Assembly: GCF_001700325.1 (NCBI RefSeq)
Contig: NZ_MATO01000031.1
Coordinates: forward strand, 1 to 64,000
Source of the DNA: Caryophanon latum
Lineage (GTDB): Bacteria > Bacillota > Bacilli > Bacillales_A > Planococcaceae
DNA: 64,000 bases
Reading direction: 5' to 3'
In this document: one piece after another, positions 43,260 to 52,620 of the stretch
Numbering within the stretch: the first letter of the stretch is position 1
Layout: each line of letters begins with the position of its first letter
Translations under genes and position numbers: made by a program
The notes under the pieces: generated by a model
What the model saw: the letters and a program-made list of their open reading frames with translations, nothing else
Database searches by the model: none
What the model was told of the DNA's origin: nothing

Positions 43260-45269
43260 GTGCAGTTAATTTATTGTTATATCGAGAAATACAAAGCGTT
43301 AAACAATGCAGGCATTCATTTTGACAATCGTTACGAATGCAGTGTTGAGAAGAATGGTGAGCAATACGAGCTAACGATCAACAAAGCAGAAGACTTCGAC
43401 GCACTTCAAAACGTTCACGATTTCGTGTGGGGAGATAGCAACATATCGAGCATAAGTGCGATTGTTGGGGATAATGGTGCGGGGAAGACGACAGTGTTGG
43501 AGGTGATAGGGAAGTATTTTAGGGCATACGAAGATTATTCAGATGAGCCGTTTTCAATATTTATTTGTGAATGTACTAAAAGTCGGAATTTAAAAATATT
43601 TATACAAGGAAATATTCAGTTAGAACAAATAAGCATAAATTCGAAAATGAAATGTTGTATTTTCGATTTAAAGAACAAAGAAATTAATGAAGAAGACCAA
43701 ATGACTGTGGCGTATGTAACTAACATATTAGATTCTAAACACTATTATGGTGCAGCTCTTGATTCTGATAGGTTTATTAAACGAGAAAATAGTAGAAACA
43801 TAGGTCATATTGAGCTAAGTGAAGGAGCAGTATTAGCCGATGCTCTTGAAGAAAGTATTAAAGAAGGGAAGTATTTGTATAATCCTATAGAAAGGTACTT
43901 TTCAAATGAATTTGTAAGGCAATTGCAGTATTTGAAATCATCTAAAGAAAAAAGTTTAAGCTTGCATAGTGTAGAACCTAAAATATTATGGATAAGTATA
44001 GAAAATTCAAAGCATCTAATGAGAAGAATCGAATATAATATAGAACCTACTGATAAAGCTATGGAATATATAGATGCGATTAATGAAGTTTTTAAAAAGC
44101 TTAGTAATTCAAGTGAAAATAGTTTTATCCGTAATTTGATGATTTGTTTCATACAAGAGGTACGTTTGAAATCCAGACTACAATTTGAACTTTATGCAGA
44201 AGAAAAAAGCTTGAATTTTTTCAGAACGGTCACAGAAGATAAAAAAAATTTGTATGCTAACCCCATAGAAGTATTTGAAAGATTTTTTAAAATATGTAGA
44301 GAATCTAAGTTTGATGAAGTATTAGAGATACAGCCATATGTAGATGTAATTGAATCATTTAAAAGGAATAAAAAAATATTATTTGAAAGTGAATTTCCAT
44401 GGTTGATACCTATAAATCTAGACAAAAATACTAATAAAGAAGCATTGTTAGATTTTTATGAATGTATTGAAAAAGTACCGCTTTTTATATATGACAAGTT
44501 TATTAGTTTTGAATGGGCTGGTATTAGTTCAGGTGAGTATGCTTTATTCAATCTATTTTCTAAACTATATAGAGTATCAGAAATGATTAATGGTCGCTAT
44601 AATTTAGCTAAATATACAAGGAACCCTAAAAGCTGTTTGATTTTACTAGATGAATGTGAAATTACGTTACATCCACAATGGCAAACTCAAGTCATTGACA
44701 AGATAACCGAATTTTTTAAAGAAATGATAGATGATCCAAATATGAAAATTCAAATTATCTTGACGACCCATTCGCCTATTCTTCTTTCGGACATGCATCA
44801 ATCAAATGTCGTTTATATGAGACAAGAAGAAACGTTAGAAAAGAGTTCAAATAAAGATGAACAACAACAAGAAAAACAAATTAAGCTTGTTATTGAAAGT
44901 GGACGCACACATAAACAAACATTCGCACAAAACATTCACGAGCTGTTTACGGACGCATTTTTCTTAAAACATACGCGTGGTACGTTAGCTGAAAATACAT
45001 TAGATAAAATAAATCAGCAGCTAGAGAACATGGAAAAGAACGGCATGAATGAAATAGCAAATTCCACGACGTTACGACAGCTAGCTGATGTTATCGATCA
45101 TATTGGTGAGCCAGTGCTGCGTAATTTTTACAAAGACCGATTGTTAAAACTACATAAGCAATGGGAATCGAAAAAGCTTGAAACGGCGAAAGAAGTATAT
45201 GCGCAACTGAGTAACGAGGAAAAACGATTGTTCATTGAGCATTTGTTGCAGGAAGCGGACGAGGATTGA
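43260..45269 (+). CDS. PtuA-like AAA/ABC-type ATPase, paralogue A (Septu-like system)
   Basis: 669 aa. The Walker A motif is VGDNGAGKTTVLEVIGKYF (residues about 68-86). The ABC-type signature is SSGEYALFNLFSKL, Walker B is CLILLDECEITLHPQWQ, and the H-loop is TTHSPILLSDMHQSNVVYM. The middle (about 95-420) is a long helical insertion. This matches SMC/OLD-type ATPases of Septu (PtuA), which work with an HNH nuclease against phage. It starts at GTG 43260 with AGGAGGAAACA upstream. The first 90 codons and the C-terminal part are nearly the same as in the next gene. The middle differs and is much richer in AT and in ATA/AGA codons. The stop is 34 nt before the next start. Confidence 0.82.
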   Translation: MQLIYCYIEKYKALNNAGIHFDNRYECSVEKNGEQYELTINKAEDFDALQNVHDFVWGDSNISSISAIVGDNGAGKTTVLEVIGKYFRAYEDYSDEPFSIFICECTKSRNLKIFIQGNIQLEQISINSKMKCCIFDLKNKEINEEDQMTVAYVTNILDSKHYYGAALDSDRFIKRENSRNIGHIELSEGAVLADALEESIKEGKYLYNPIERYFSNEFVRQLQYLKSSKEKSLSLHSVEPKILWISIENSKHLMRRIEYNIEPTDKAMEYIDAINEVFKKLSNSSENSFIRNLMICFIQEVRLKSRLQFELYAEEKSLNFFRTVTEDKKNLYANPIEVFERFFKICRESKFDEVLEIQPYVDVIESFKRNKKILFESEFPWLIPINLDKNTNKEALLDFYECIEKVPLFIYDKFISFEWAGISSGEYALFNLFSKLYRVSEMINGRYNLAKYTRNPKSCLILLDECEITLHPQWQTQVIDKITEFFKEMIDDPNMKIQIILTTHSPILLSDMHQSNVVYMRQEETLEKSSNKDEQQQEKQIKLVIESGRTHKQTFAQNIHELFTDAFFLKHTRGTLAENTLDKINQQLENMEKNGMNEIANSTTLRQLADVIDHIGEPVLRNFYKDRLLKLHKQWESKKLETAKEVYAQLSNEEKRLFIEHLLQEADED

Positions 45270-45303
45270 TAATGAACGAGTAGAGGAAAAGGAGGAAGCG
45301 GTA

Positions 45304-47361
45304 GTGCAGTTGATTTATTGTTATATTGAGGAATACAAAGCGTTAAAAAATGCCGGCATTCATTTTGACAATCGTTACGAATGCAGTGTTGAAAAGAATG
45401 GTGAGCAATACGAGCTAACGATCAACAAAGCAGAGAACTTTGAGGCACTTCAAAAAGTGAATGACTTTGTATGGGGAGATAGCAATATATCGAGCATAAG
45501 TGCAATTGTTGGGGATAACGGTGCGGGGAAGACGACGGTGTTGGAGGTGATAGGGAAGTACTTTCGTGTAGGATGGAATGTTAAGAGCCAAAAACCTGTT
45601 TTTTTCTTATGCATACATGAAAATGAATTTTTAATATATGTAAATGGTATTGATCTAAAATATGTTACATCGAATTTGGATAGTGAAAATGTATGCATAT
45701 ATGAAGTGATATCAGAAGAAATACCTGCTAAGAGACATATGTATATATCTTATTTTACAAATTTATTAGATTCGAGAAATTATTATAATATTGGAGAAGA
45801 AAATATGTTGTTAGAAAATCATATGAGTTCAATATTATCTATTATGGGTCATGAAGACTATAGTGTAGGAAATTTACTTTACGAAGCTATAGATAGAAAA
45901 AGTTTAGATAAATTCCAAGACATTCCGCTTCAATTTTTTCGAGCAGAGATAAAACATCAATTTGAATATTTAATAAAGAGTAAAGAAAGAGAATTTTTAA
46001 GAACAAATTTGGTTGTACCTAAAGCAAAATTCATCGTATTAGAAATGACAAATCTGGGTATGGATTTTTGGTTTAAAGTCGGTAAGATAGGTAAAAAAGA
46101 AGACAGAGATATATTTAGATTCAAATCAATCTTAGAGAAGATAAACCTAAATCTATGTGATTTTAAATCAATCTTTTTTTATAATTTAATCATTCTTTTT
46201 TTTCATGAATTTTCTTTAAAAATAGGTGACTATAAATTGCTTGCTTCTATTATTCGTGGAACAGTAACTACCATAAAAGAAAGAGAAGTAGAGTCCGAGG
46301 TTCTTTTGAATCTCTTAATTAAACAATATAATGATGTTGCTTTAAAGAAAATTAAGTGTAAAAGTAAGAAAGATTTTATTATAAAGTATAAAAATATTAC
46401 AGATATATTTAATGAAACTAAAGATATTCTGTTTGTACAAGAAACATCTACAAATGCTGTCATAGTTGATATAAATAATGATACATTAGAATATTTTGTT
46501 AAATTTTATGGAATCATAGAAGAGTATAGTGACATTCACTTTATTATATTAAAATGGCAAGGATTGAGTACAGGAGAACAAAATTTATTGAATTTATTCT
46601 CTAAGTTGATCAAAATAGAAGGTTATAATCATTTAATATTGTTAGATGAACCAGACAATACAAAGCATCCTAGTTGGCAAGTTAACTTGCTTCAAATAAT
46701 AGTAGATTTTTTTAACACAGTATTTGAAAAAAAAGTACAAATCATTTTCACAACCCATTCGCCAATTATGCTTTCTGACATTCATCAATCAAACGTTGTC
46801 TATATGAAGAATCAAAACGATGAAATTATTATCGAAAAAAGCAGCGAGCATTCGGAAACATTCGCACAAAATATTCATGAGCTGTTTAAAGACGCTTTCT
46901 TTTTACAAAATACACGCGGAACGTTAGCGAATAATGTGTTAGACAGAATTGAAAAAATGTTGAGCGATGAAGAAGCATGGCAACAACAAGAGCAGTGTTT
47001 CAAAACGGAAGAAGAACTAGAAGAAGCGTTGAAAAAGATTGATAAGCAACGTTTAATAAAATCGACTAAATTAAAAGAGCTTGAAAGACAGGAGAAGGAG
47101 CTTAAGCAAAAGCAGGAACTGAAGGAAAAGTTGGAGAAACTGCGACCGAAACGTCAAGCAGATTTACATGAATTAGAACCTGTCATTGACCATATCGGTG
47201 AGCCAGTGCTGCGCAATTTTTACAAAGAGCGATTGCTGCGACTACAGGATAAATTTGAATCGGATTCGCTAGGGGCAGTGAAGCAGGCATACGATAAGCT
47301 GACGAACGAGGAAAAGAAAAAGTTCATTGAGCATTTACTTCAGGAGGCAGACGATGATTAA
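45304..47361 (+). CDS. PtuA-like AAA/ABC-type ATPase, paralogue B (Septu-like system)
   Basis: 685 aa with GDNGAGKTTVLEVIGKYF, LSTGEQNLLNLFSKL, LILLDEPDNTKHPSWQ (Walker B with DEPD, against DECE in paralogue A) and TTHSPIMLSDIHQSNVVYM. A coiled coil of Glu/Lys/Gln follows at about residues 560-640 (KELERQEKELKQKQELKEKL), and the conserved end is PVIDHIGEPVLRNFYKERLLRLQ. It starts at GTG 45304 behind AGGAGGAAGCG. The N-terminal 90 residues are almost identical to paralogue A, and the middle is unrelated in detail. It overlaps the HNH gene by 8 nt. Confidence 0.82.
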   Translation: MQLIYCYIEEYKALKNAGIHFDNRYECSVEKNGEQYELTINKAENFEALQKVNDFVWGDSNISSISAIVGDNGAGKTTVLEVIGKYFRVGWNVKSQKPVFFLCIHENEFLIYVNGIDLKYVTSNLDSENVCIYEVISEEIPAKRHMYISYFTNLLDSRNYYNIGEENMLLENHMSSILSIMGHEDYSVGNLLYEAIDRKSLDKFQDIPLQFFRAEIKHQFEYLIKSKEREFLRTNLVVPKAKFIVLEMTNLGMDFWFKVGKIGKKEDRDIFRFKSILEKINLNLCDFKSIFFYNLIILFFHEFSLKIGDYKLLASIIRGTVTTIKEREVESEVLLNLLIKQYNDVALKKIKCKSKKDFIIKYKNITDIFNETKDILFVQETSTNAVIVDINNDTLEYFVKFYGIIEEYSDIHFIILKWQGLSTGEQNLLNLFSKLIKIEGYNHLILLDEPDNTKHPSWQVNLLQIIVDFFNTVFEKKVQIIFTTHSPIMLSDIHQSNVVYMKNQNDEIIIEKSSEHSETFAQNIHELFKDAFFLQNTRGTLANNVLDRIEKMLSDEEAWQQQEQCFKTEEELEEALKKIDKQRLIKSTKLKELERQEKELKQKQELKEKLEKLRPKRQADLHELEPVIDHIGEPVLRNFYKERLLRLQDKFESDSLGAVKQAYDKLTNEEKKKFIEHLLQEADDD

Positions 47362-48682
47362 AATTGAGTTTGGTGAGCAAGAGGAGAAAATAAAAGAACT
47401 ACATTTAGCATATTATCGCCAATACATCGAGCCGAAAATTAATCAGGCGATTGATGAACCGAACATTTCTTTTTGGAAAGATAAGGATTGTACAAAAGAA
47501 TGTAAGAAGCTAGTAGACCAACATCGAACATTTTTAAAATATGTCAGCCAACATATATGTAATTTTGCAATTGGTTCAGTTGAGGAATTGGATGAATTAA
47601 AGAGATGTATCGAGGCAGATTATTTTCCTAGATGTGAGGAAGCACAACAAAATGACAAAGAGCTTTATGTGAAAGTAAAAGAAAAAAAGCAAACGTATAT
47701 TCATTATTTGCAACAGTTATTTGGCTATGAGGAGTTTAAAACGAAATCTTTTTATGAAGTTGTCAAGTCAGCGGCAATTGCAAAACGAGCGAAAGAAAAA
47801 CAGGAGAAAAATAGTAATACTGACATTACAGAATTGAAGAAAGAAACGTATAATTCGGATGTATACGAAGAAATGATTAAGATTTTATATGAATCTTTTC
47901 CACATAAACAAGAAATATTTGACAGTTTTCCTCCGAAGAAATCTTATCTAAAAAATGGCGAGTTTGAAAAGGTATTTCAAATGTTAGGGAATTTAGACAT
48001 TACATACTTAAACTTACATGAGCATCTGGCTGTGTTCGGTGGACGTTGGAATCCCTACTACTTCGTGCTGCTCAGTGGCATTCGCGTTTGTCCGTATTGT
48101 AACGCGCAGTACATTACACCCATCTTGTCACCGACAGGCAAGATGCGGGCGGATTTGGATCACTTTTATCCAAAAGGGCAGTATCCGTATTTTTCGATGT
48201 CGCTCTTTAATTTAATTCCTGTGTGCAAAAGTTGTAACAGTAGCTTGAAGGGTGAGAAGGAGCTGTCGAGTAAGGTGCATCCGTATAAGGCGAGCGTCAA
48301 CGATTTGTTTTCGTTTCGTGTTCATTTACAGACGCAGCAGCTGCAAATTTTACAGCATCACGAGGTCGTTCGGGATTATTTGGAGTTGTTTAAAATTGAA
48401 GCGACGGCGAGCTATCATGCAGGGCAAGTCGAGGAGCTATTGTTTAAGCAGCGAGCGTACCCGAAGTCGTATTTGAAGGAGCTAGCGGCACAAACGAGGA
48501 CGACGGTGCGCTATGTGAAAACGCAGGCGATTGGCTATGTACAAGATGAAAAGTCACTAAATGATTCGACGTTTGCGAAGCTGCGACGAGACGTGGCGAA
48601 GCAGTTGAACTTCATCGAGCCAATTGATGACGACACGAAAGCGAAATTGCGCAAGCTGGCGAAACAGTTAGGGCATGAATAG
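47354..48682 (+). CDS. PtuB-like HNH endonuclease (Septu-like system)
   Basis: 442 aa. The HNH core reads ICPYCNAQYITPI (Cys at 246/249), DLDHFYPKGQYPYFSMSLFNLIPVC (D-H at 269/270) and CKSCNSSLKGEKE. This is the TIGR02646/PtuB-type treble clef with the DH and N residues of the active site. Residues 1 to about 200 are helical and could bind the ATPases. AGGAGG lies 6-7 nt before the ATG, which overlaps the end of paralogue B. Codon use switches to the GC-richer host type from about 48,020, where the HNH half begins, so the gene itself looks mosaic. Confidence 0.82.
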   Translation: MIKIEFGEQEEKIKELHLAYYRQYIEPKINQAIDEPNISFWKDKDCTKECKKLVDQHRTFLKYVSQHICNFAIGSVEELDELKRCIEADYFPRCEEAQQNDKELYVKVKEKKQTYIHYLQQLFGYEEFKTKSFYEVVKSAAIAKRAKEKQEKNSNTDITELKKETYNSDVYEEMIKILYESFPHKQEIFDSFPPKKSYLKNGEFEKVFQMLGNLDITYLNLHEHLAVFGGRWNPYYFVLLSGIRVCPYCNAQYITPILSPTGKMRADLDHFYPKGQYPYFSMSLFNLIPVCKSCNSSLKGEKELSSKVHPYKASVNDLFSFRVHLQTQQLQILQHHEVVRDYLELFKIEATASYHAGQVEELLFKQRAYPKSYLKELAAQTRTTVRYVKTQAIGYVQDEKSLNDSTFAKLRRDVAKQLNFIEPIDDDTKAKLRKLAKQLGHE

Positions 48683-49092
48683 AAAAAAGGCTGTTCTAAA
48701 AGTCAAACAAAACGGGCATTGGTCTAACACGATATAATGATTATTCATAAGTATTATTAAAATTTGTGTGAAATTAATTCGAAAATATGAAGCGACACTT
48801 AAGGAATGTTCACGTTCCCACATGAAAGTTAGGCAACATTTCAAGCAGCGACAAGCATTGTTAAATCAGTGTTTGTTGCTGTTTTCATTAGGAATAACGA
48901 TCTGAGATGCTGTGAAAAATCATGTTAAGACTGTTCTGAATGAAGGTAACATATCAATACAATCTTAATGAAAAGTTAGACATCGTTATTTCGCTTTTGG
49001 AAGGTTTTGCAGTAGTTAATTTTTTAATGATTAAATTGTAAGTTATATTAACCGATAGTAGAATAAATTTGTCTTTTAAGGGGATGCATACA
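48683..49092. other. Intergenic stretch, no gene seen
   Basis: About 410 bp between the HNH gene and the next gene, AT-rich. GAATGTTCACGTTCCCACAT has a short inverted element near 48,810. Parts look like decayed coding DNA, but I can assign nothing. Confidence 0.5.
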
Positions 49093-50034
49093 ATGAGTGT
49101 GAATTTAGACATCAATGTTTTTACGAGTTACGTAGATTCAAAACCTTTTTATGGTGAATATGAAAGACGTATGGAACAAGAGCGACTGGCAAATCAAAAA
49201 CCATCAGCTCCTTTATCGCAAGAAGAAGCGGCAAAAGTAAAAGAAAAAATCGGTGACGCCGTTGAGTTAACAGAAGAAGCGCGTTCTTTTTTAAGTAATG
49301 TAGCAGAGCGTAAAGCGAAAGCACAAGCCTTGCAGCAAGCAGCTCAAAATAGTGCAGTTGGCGAAAACGCTTTTCAATATACGGGCGATTTGAAAAAGCA
49401 ACATCTTGTCATTAGTGAAGCCTTCTCTAAAATGGGCGTTTACGATGCCATGAGCAATGATGAAGTACGCCAATTCGAACATTTACTAAAGGATATTACA
49501 GCTGGCATGGATAGCATTAATGGCGGGAATCGTGATTTGGATCATGAACTGTCACGCGATGCAGCACAAGTTAGTTTTATGTCTTCGGTAGCAGCATTAC
49601 AGGAATTAGGTAAGAAATATGTTGGAGCAGAACATCAAGAGCGCTTTCAAGCATTGATGGAGGATTATAAAGAGCATAATGCAGCAAATGTAGCGCAGCA
49701 TATTTCAATACGTGAATTAGCCGCACAAAATATGCAGCAATTCCCAATGTCAAACGCATCTGGCTATCGCTCAAATACAGAGGCGGCCATACGTACATTA
49801 GCGAGTGTAACGCATAGTCAAGAACAAACCGAAACGTATCATAACGAACTACTCTCTTTATTTGAACAAATCAAAAAAGATGAGAAACCATTGCGTTCGA
49901 TTTTTGAAGAAATTAAACAATCAATGTTCGCTCATGCGTCAGGAAATCAAGTCACATCAACGATTAAAGCATATATACAAAATCGTGACGGACAAGAATT
50001 AAGCCGATTACAATCATATTGGCAAAAAATTTAA
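49093..50034 (+). CDS. Uncharacterised helical protein
   Basis: 313 aa, hydrophilic and helical, with no signal peptide or membrane helix. The N-terminal part is rich in Glu/Lys/Gln (YERRMEQERLANQKPSAPL, LSQEEAAKVKEKIG). The middle has KQHLVISEAFSKMGVYDAMS and DAAQVSFMSSVAALQELGKK. The start is ATG 49093 with AAGGGG 10 nt upstream. No family recognised. It lies at the edge of an accessory stretch. Confidence 0.58.
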   Translation: MSVNLDINVFTSYVDSKPFYGEYERRMEQERLANQKPSAPLSQEEAAKVKEKIGDAVELTEEARSFLSNVAERKAKAQALQQAAQNSAVGENAFQYTGDLKKQHLVISEAFSKMGVYDAMSNDEVRQFEHLLKDITAGMDSINGGNRDLDHELSRDAAQVSFMSSVAALQELGKKYVGAEHQERFQALMEDYKEHNAANVAQHISIRELAAQNMQQFPMSNASGYRSNTEAAIRTLASVTHSQEQTETYHNELLSLFEQIKKDEKPLRSIFEEIKQSMFAHASGNQVTSTIKAYIQNRDGQELSRLQSYWQKI

Positions 50035-50079
50035 TTTAAACTTAACCATTTAACCTTATTAGTTATAAATAAGCAGGTC

Positions 50080-50292
50080 TGTTGATTAGCCACTTTTATA
50101 CAGCTGAATCGGTTATTTTCAGCAGAAAAACTGACATAAATGCAGCATTGTAGTGGCATGTAGCGTGCGGCGAGACTCCTTGGGGAAAAGCTCGTGACTC
50201 AAGACCCCGTAAGCCGCGACATAGGAGCGGTGCGGGAGTCCCAGGAACGCGAGCCGCAATACGCGACATGCCCGTTGAATGGCTAATCAACA
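50080..50292. repeat. Structured intergenic repeat with 13-bp terminal inverted repeats
   Basis: The ends are TGTTGATTAGCCA (50080-50092) and its exact reverse complement TGGCTAATCAACA (50280-50292). The interior is much richer in GC than the surroundings (GGCGAGACTCCTTGGGGAAA, CAAGACCCCGTAAGCCGC, GGTGCGGGAGTCCC), with further internal pairing. It resembles the roughly 150-200 bp intergenic elements scattered through Bacillaceae genomes. No ORF. A diverged partial copy lies at 58963-59004. Confidence 0.8.
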
Positions 50293-50399
50293 CGCTTGAT
50301 AAATAAGTTTATAAAGAATGCATAAGAAAATAAATAAACGTTCCCAAATGACACTTTGGGAGTCTTAACCGAATTTATATAACAAAGGGGTTTAAGAAT

Positions 50400-50825
50400 T
50401 TGAGTTCATGTACAAATATCTATTGTTCACTAAATTTCGTTAGCAATGAAGTAGTTGATTTAAAAGAGTTTCGTAAGGATTTTCAGCTATATGAAAGGTT
50501 AACATGGGTAAAAGGTGATTTACAATTTCCCGAGTATGAAACATCAACACGTTTAGAAAGCAGGATTACAATCCGTTCAGAGATTTCCGAGAATAACGAT
50601 GGTGAATCTATTATAAACGCTTTTTTTGAAGATTTATTACAAAAAAAAGAAAGGCTTTTACAGTTGAAAGAAATATATAGTGGAGAAATATTTTTCGAAA
50701 TTATTATAAACTTAGAGTCAGATGATTCGCCTATTGTTCGCTTACAGTCACCACATTTAGCTTTCTTAACTGAATTAGACGCAACGTTAGATAGCTATGT
50801 GTACGATTATAAAGAAAGAGCCTAA
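50400..50825 (+). CDS. Small uncharacterised protein, possibly DUF4279
   Basis: 141 aa, soluble. The order resembles DUF4279: a strand-rich start (CTNIYCSLNFVSNEVVDL), a central helix (ESIINAFFEDLLQKKERLLQL), then IFFEIIINLESDDSPIVRLQ and FLTELDATLDSYVYDY. It starts at TTG 50400 with AAAGGGG 9 nt upstream. AT-rich codons, orphan context. The family call is weak. Confidence 0.55.
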   Translation: MSSCTNIYCSLNFVSNEVVDLKEFRKDFQLYERLTWVKGDLQFPEYETSTRLESRITIRSEISENNDGESIINAFFEDLLQKKERLLQLKEIYSGEIFFEIIINLESDDSPIVRLQSPHLAFLTELDATLDSYVYDYKERA

Positions 50826-50887
50826 TCATATTTTTCATTATTTATTGAGATATACAATCCCATACAAATAACGTTCCCAAATCAAAG

Positions 50888-50940
50888 TTGAACCGCACCC
50901 CATTTGTTAGACACAAACTAACAAGGAGGTGCGGTTTTTC
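50888..50940 (+). repeat. Hairpin at insertion-sequence end
   Basis: GAACCGCACC ... GGTGCGGTTTTTC encloses a second inner pair, TTGTTAG/CTAACAA. This forms a strong stem followed by T residues at the left side of the transposase remnant, consistent with an IS3-type end or a terminator. Confidence 0.6.
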
Positions 50941-50941
50941 T

Positions 50942-51052
50942 ATGGGGAAAATGAGCACAGAAGATAAATTAGCAGCGGTTGAACGCTATCTAAATGGCAA
51001 GGAAAGCTCCAGGATCATCGCTTACTACTTCATTTCGGTGGTAGGGCTGTAA
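50942..51052 (+). pseudogene. Remnant of IS3/IS150-type transposase OrfA
   Basis: 36 codons (MGKMSTEDKLAAVERYLNGK...) match the start of the helix-turn-helix protein InsC/OrfA of IS150-like elements. The frame then breaks into unrelated sequence and stops. The rest of the element is absent. AGGAGG precedes the ATG. Confidence 0.65.
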
Positions 51053-51135
51053 CGTTGTCAATCTGTATACATCATCATATAAGAAGAATATAGTGTAGAT
51101 GTCTACAAGTAAAATAGAATAAATGTAGACGATGG

Positions 51136-51354
51136 ATGAATCGTATGAAACCCAATGAATATGTGTTAAACCGCATTAAAGTTTTATTACAGGAACAAGG
51201 AAAATCCTATCAACACGATCCTATTTTCGAGTGGATTGACGCACTGTATGAAGAAGTATATATTCATCAAATGATATTAGACGAACTATTGAACGTCAGT
51301 GCTCGAAATAAAGTGACACAGTATATTGAGGACGGTTCGATCCAATTATTTTGA
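51136..51354 (+). CDS. Small hypothetical protein
   Basis: 72 aa, acidic and helical (EYVLNRIKVLLQEQGKSYQ, FEWIDALYEEVYIHQMILDELL). There is no strong ribosome site; the start could be ATG 51136 or ATG 51145. Nothing identifies a function. It lies in the AT-rich accessory stretch after the IS remnant. Confidence 0.45.
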   Translation: MNRMKPNEYVLNRIKVLLQEQGKSYQHDPIFEWIDALYEEVYIHQMILDELLNVSARNKVTQYIEDGSIQLF

Positions 51355-51500
51355 GTGCAATTGAAATGTTACCAAATCTCGATTTGCGAATGTTTAAAGG
51401 AGTTTACTAATACTTTCTAGAAATAGTATGATATCGATTTAGGAATTGTCTACGCAGTTTAGTGAAATAAGCTGCCTTAAAAACAACAAAGGGGATATGT

Positions 51501-51941
51501 ATGAAAAAGGTATTCATTTCTTTATTAGCCGTAGTTCTGTTAGTAGGTGGAATTTATTTTGCATCTAATTCTAAACCACCTAAACCAGTCATAACTATAG
51601 AAAATAAAACGGTAGAAGTGGCACAAGGTTCTTATTGTTGGGAGGATCTTATTAACGCACAATGTGTTGATATGATTTCTCCGCCAGATCTGATTAAACA
51701 TCACGAACTGAAACCTGCTGTTGTATCACCTGGAGCTGAATTAGAAATAAAATGGAAGCGTAAACCACTCGAAAATACGCTAAACGCATCTATATGGTTC
51801 AATAACAATGAGGTAGAAAACGCCCCATTGAATGAGAATGCATTATTAGTTCCAAAAGAAAAAGGGGTTTATATGTATAATGTTTCGGCAGATTGGGAAA
51901 AGGGAAGTTCAAGTTACGTCTTTGTCATTGAAGTTCAGTAA
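51501..51941 (+). CDS. Small exported or membrane-anchored protein
   Basis: 146 aa with an N-terminal membrane/signal helix (MKKVFISLLAVVLLVGGIYF) and no lipobox. The exterior part contains GSYCWEDLINAQCVDMISPP, two Cys that could form a disulphide, then a beta-rich end (LEIKWKRKPLE, GVYMYNVSADWEKG). Similar small Bacillus surface proteins are uncharacterised. The start has AAAGGGG. Confidence 0.65.
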   Translation: MKKVFISLLAVVLLVGGIYFASNSKPPKPVITIENKTVEVAQGSYCWEDLINAQCVDMISPPDLIKHHELKPAVVSPGAELEIKWKRKPLENTLNASIWFNNNEVENAPLNENALLVPKEKGVYMYNVSADWEKGSSSYVFVIEVQ

Positions 51942-52006
51942 GTTTTTTTCGTTGTGTTCTCATCGCATTGTAAAATAATTCAAAGTAAACCTTATTTACA
52001 ACGATT

Positions 52007-52138
52007 TTATTCGATCCAAGTTATGGTAGGAATTTCGTTAATACTAAAATTTAATCTTGCATTAATTGAGCGAAGAACCTCTTTAGCAGGAATCTCTTTT
52101 TCGAAGAGCTGTTCATGATTCAAAATTAGTTCTACCAT
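52007..52138 (-). CDS. 43-aa small protein
   Basis: An intact short ORF (MVELILNHEQLFEKEIPAKE, ending NEIPTITWIE) with AAAGGAG 8 nt before its ATG. Composition and ribosome site suggest a real small gene. It lies 54 nt downstream of the 122-aa gene on the same strand and probably shares its transcript. Small size beside a truncated larger gene could mean a toxin-antitoxin or immunity pair, but nothing proves that. Confidence 0.5.
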   Translation of the reverse strand: MVELILNHEQLFEKEIPAKEVLRSINARLNFSINEIPTITWIE

Positions 52139-52192
52139 TGCTGTAAAGCTCCTTTTGTATTTTCTCTGAAATTTAGGCTATGCTAAATAATA

Positions 52193-52561
52193 TTAAGTTC
52201 TATTTGTCTCATTTTTATAAATATCATGAATTAATTTCGATAATGATCGTTTACCGAGATTTTCATCTTCTAAGTAAGCACCAAAAATAAGATTTTTAAC
52301 TTCAAGTTCATTCTTAAATAAGTCCGGATAGTCCTCATATAATTCCTTAACTTTCGAATCGTTATACATATGTTTTTTCTTTAAAACTTCTTGAGCAGTA
52401 TCTTTATGAACTTCATACAATTCATTTAGTTTGAAAACATCGATATTTTTAGAAAGTTCATCACAGTTTGTATGTAAACTTACATCAATTGCTGCTACGT
52501 TAGTCAAATAATCAACTGATTTTGGTGTCCAATGAAATTCCAAATACTGTCCTACTTGCAT
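52193..52561 (-). pseudogene. Hypothetical gene, probably truncated at its 5' end
   Basis: 122 aa from the first in-frame ATG, without a ribosome site. The same frame stays open upstream to about 52,618 (NHIKSNYEIGYNPYSKMQVG), where it hits a stop exactly as the sequence changes character. The true start seems to have been lost there. Content is soluble and acidic (KVKELYEDYPDLFKNELEVK, LGKRSLSKLIHDIYKN). No family recognised. Confidence 0.55.
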
Positions 52562-52620
52562 TTTTGAATATGGATTGTAACCAATTTCATAATTACTTTT
52601 TATGTGATTACGTACTTGCT

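Noticed and set aside
43260..48682. A retron of the Ec78 type, which also carries PtuA/PtuB-like genes
   Set aside because: No reverse transcriptase gene and no msr/msd-like structured RNA is seen upstream; the preceding gene is a phospholipid synthase on the other strand.
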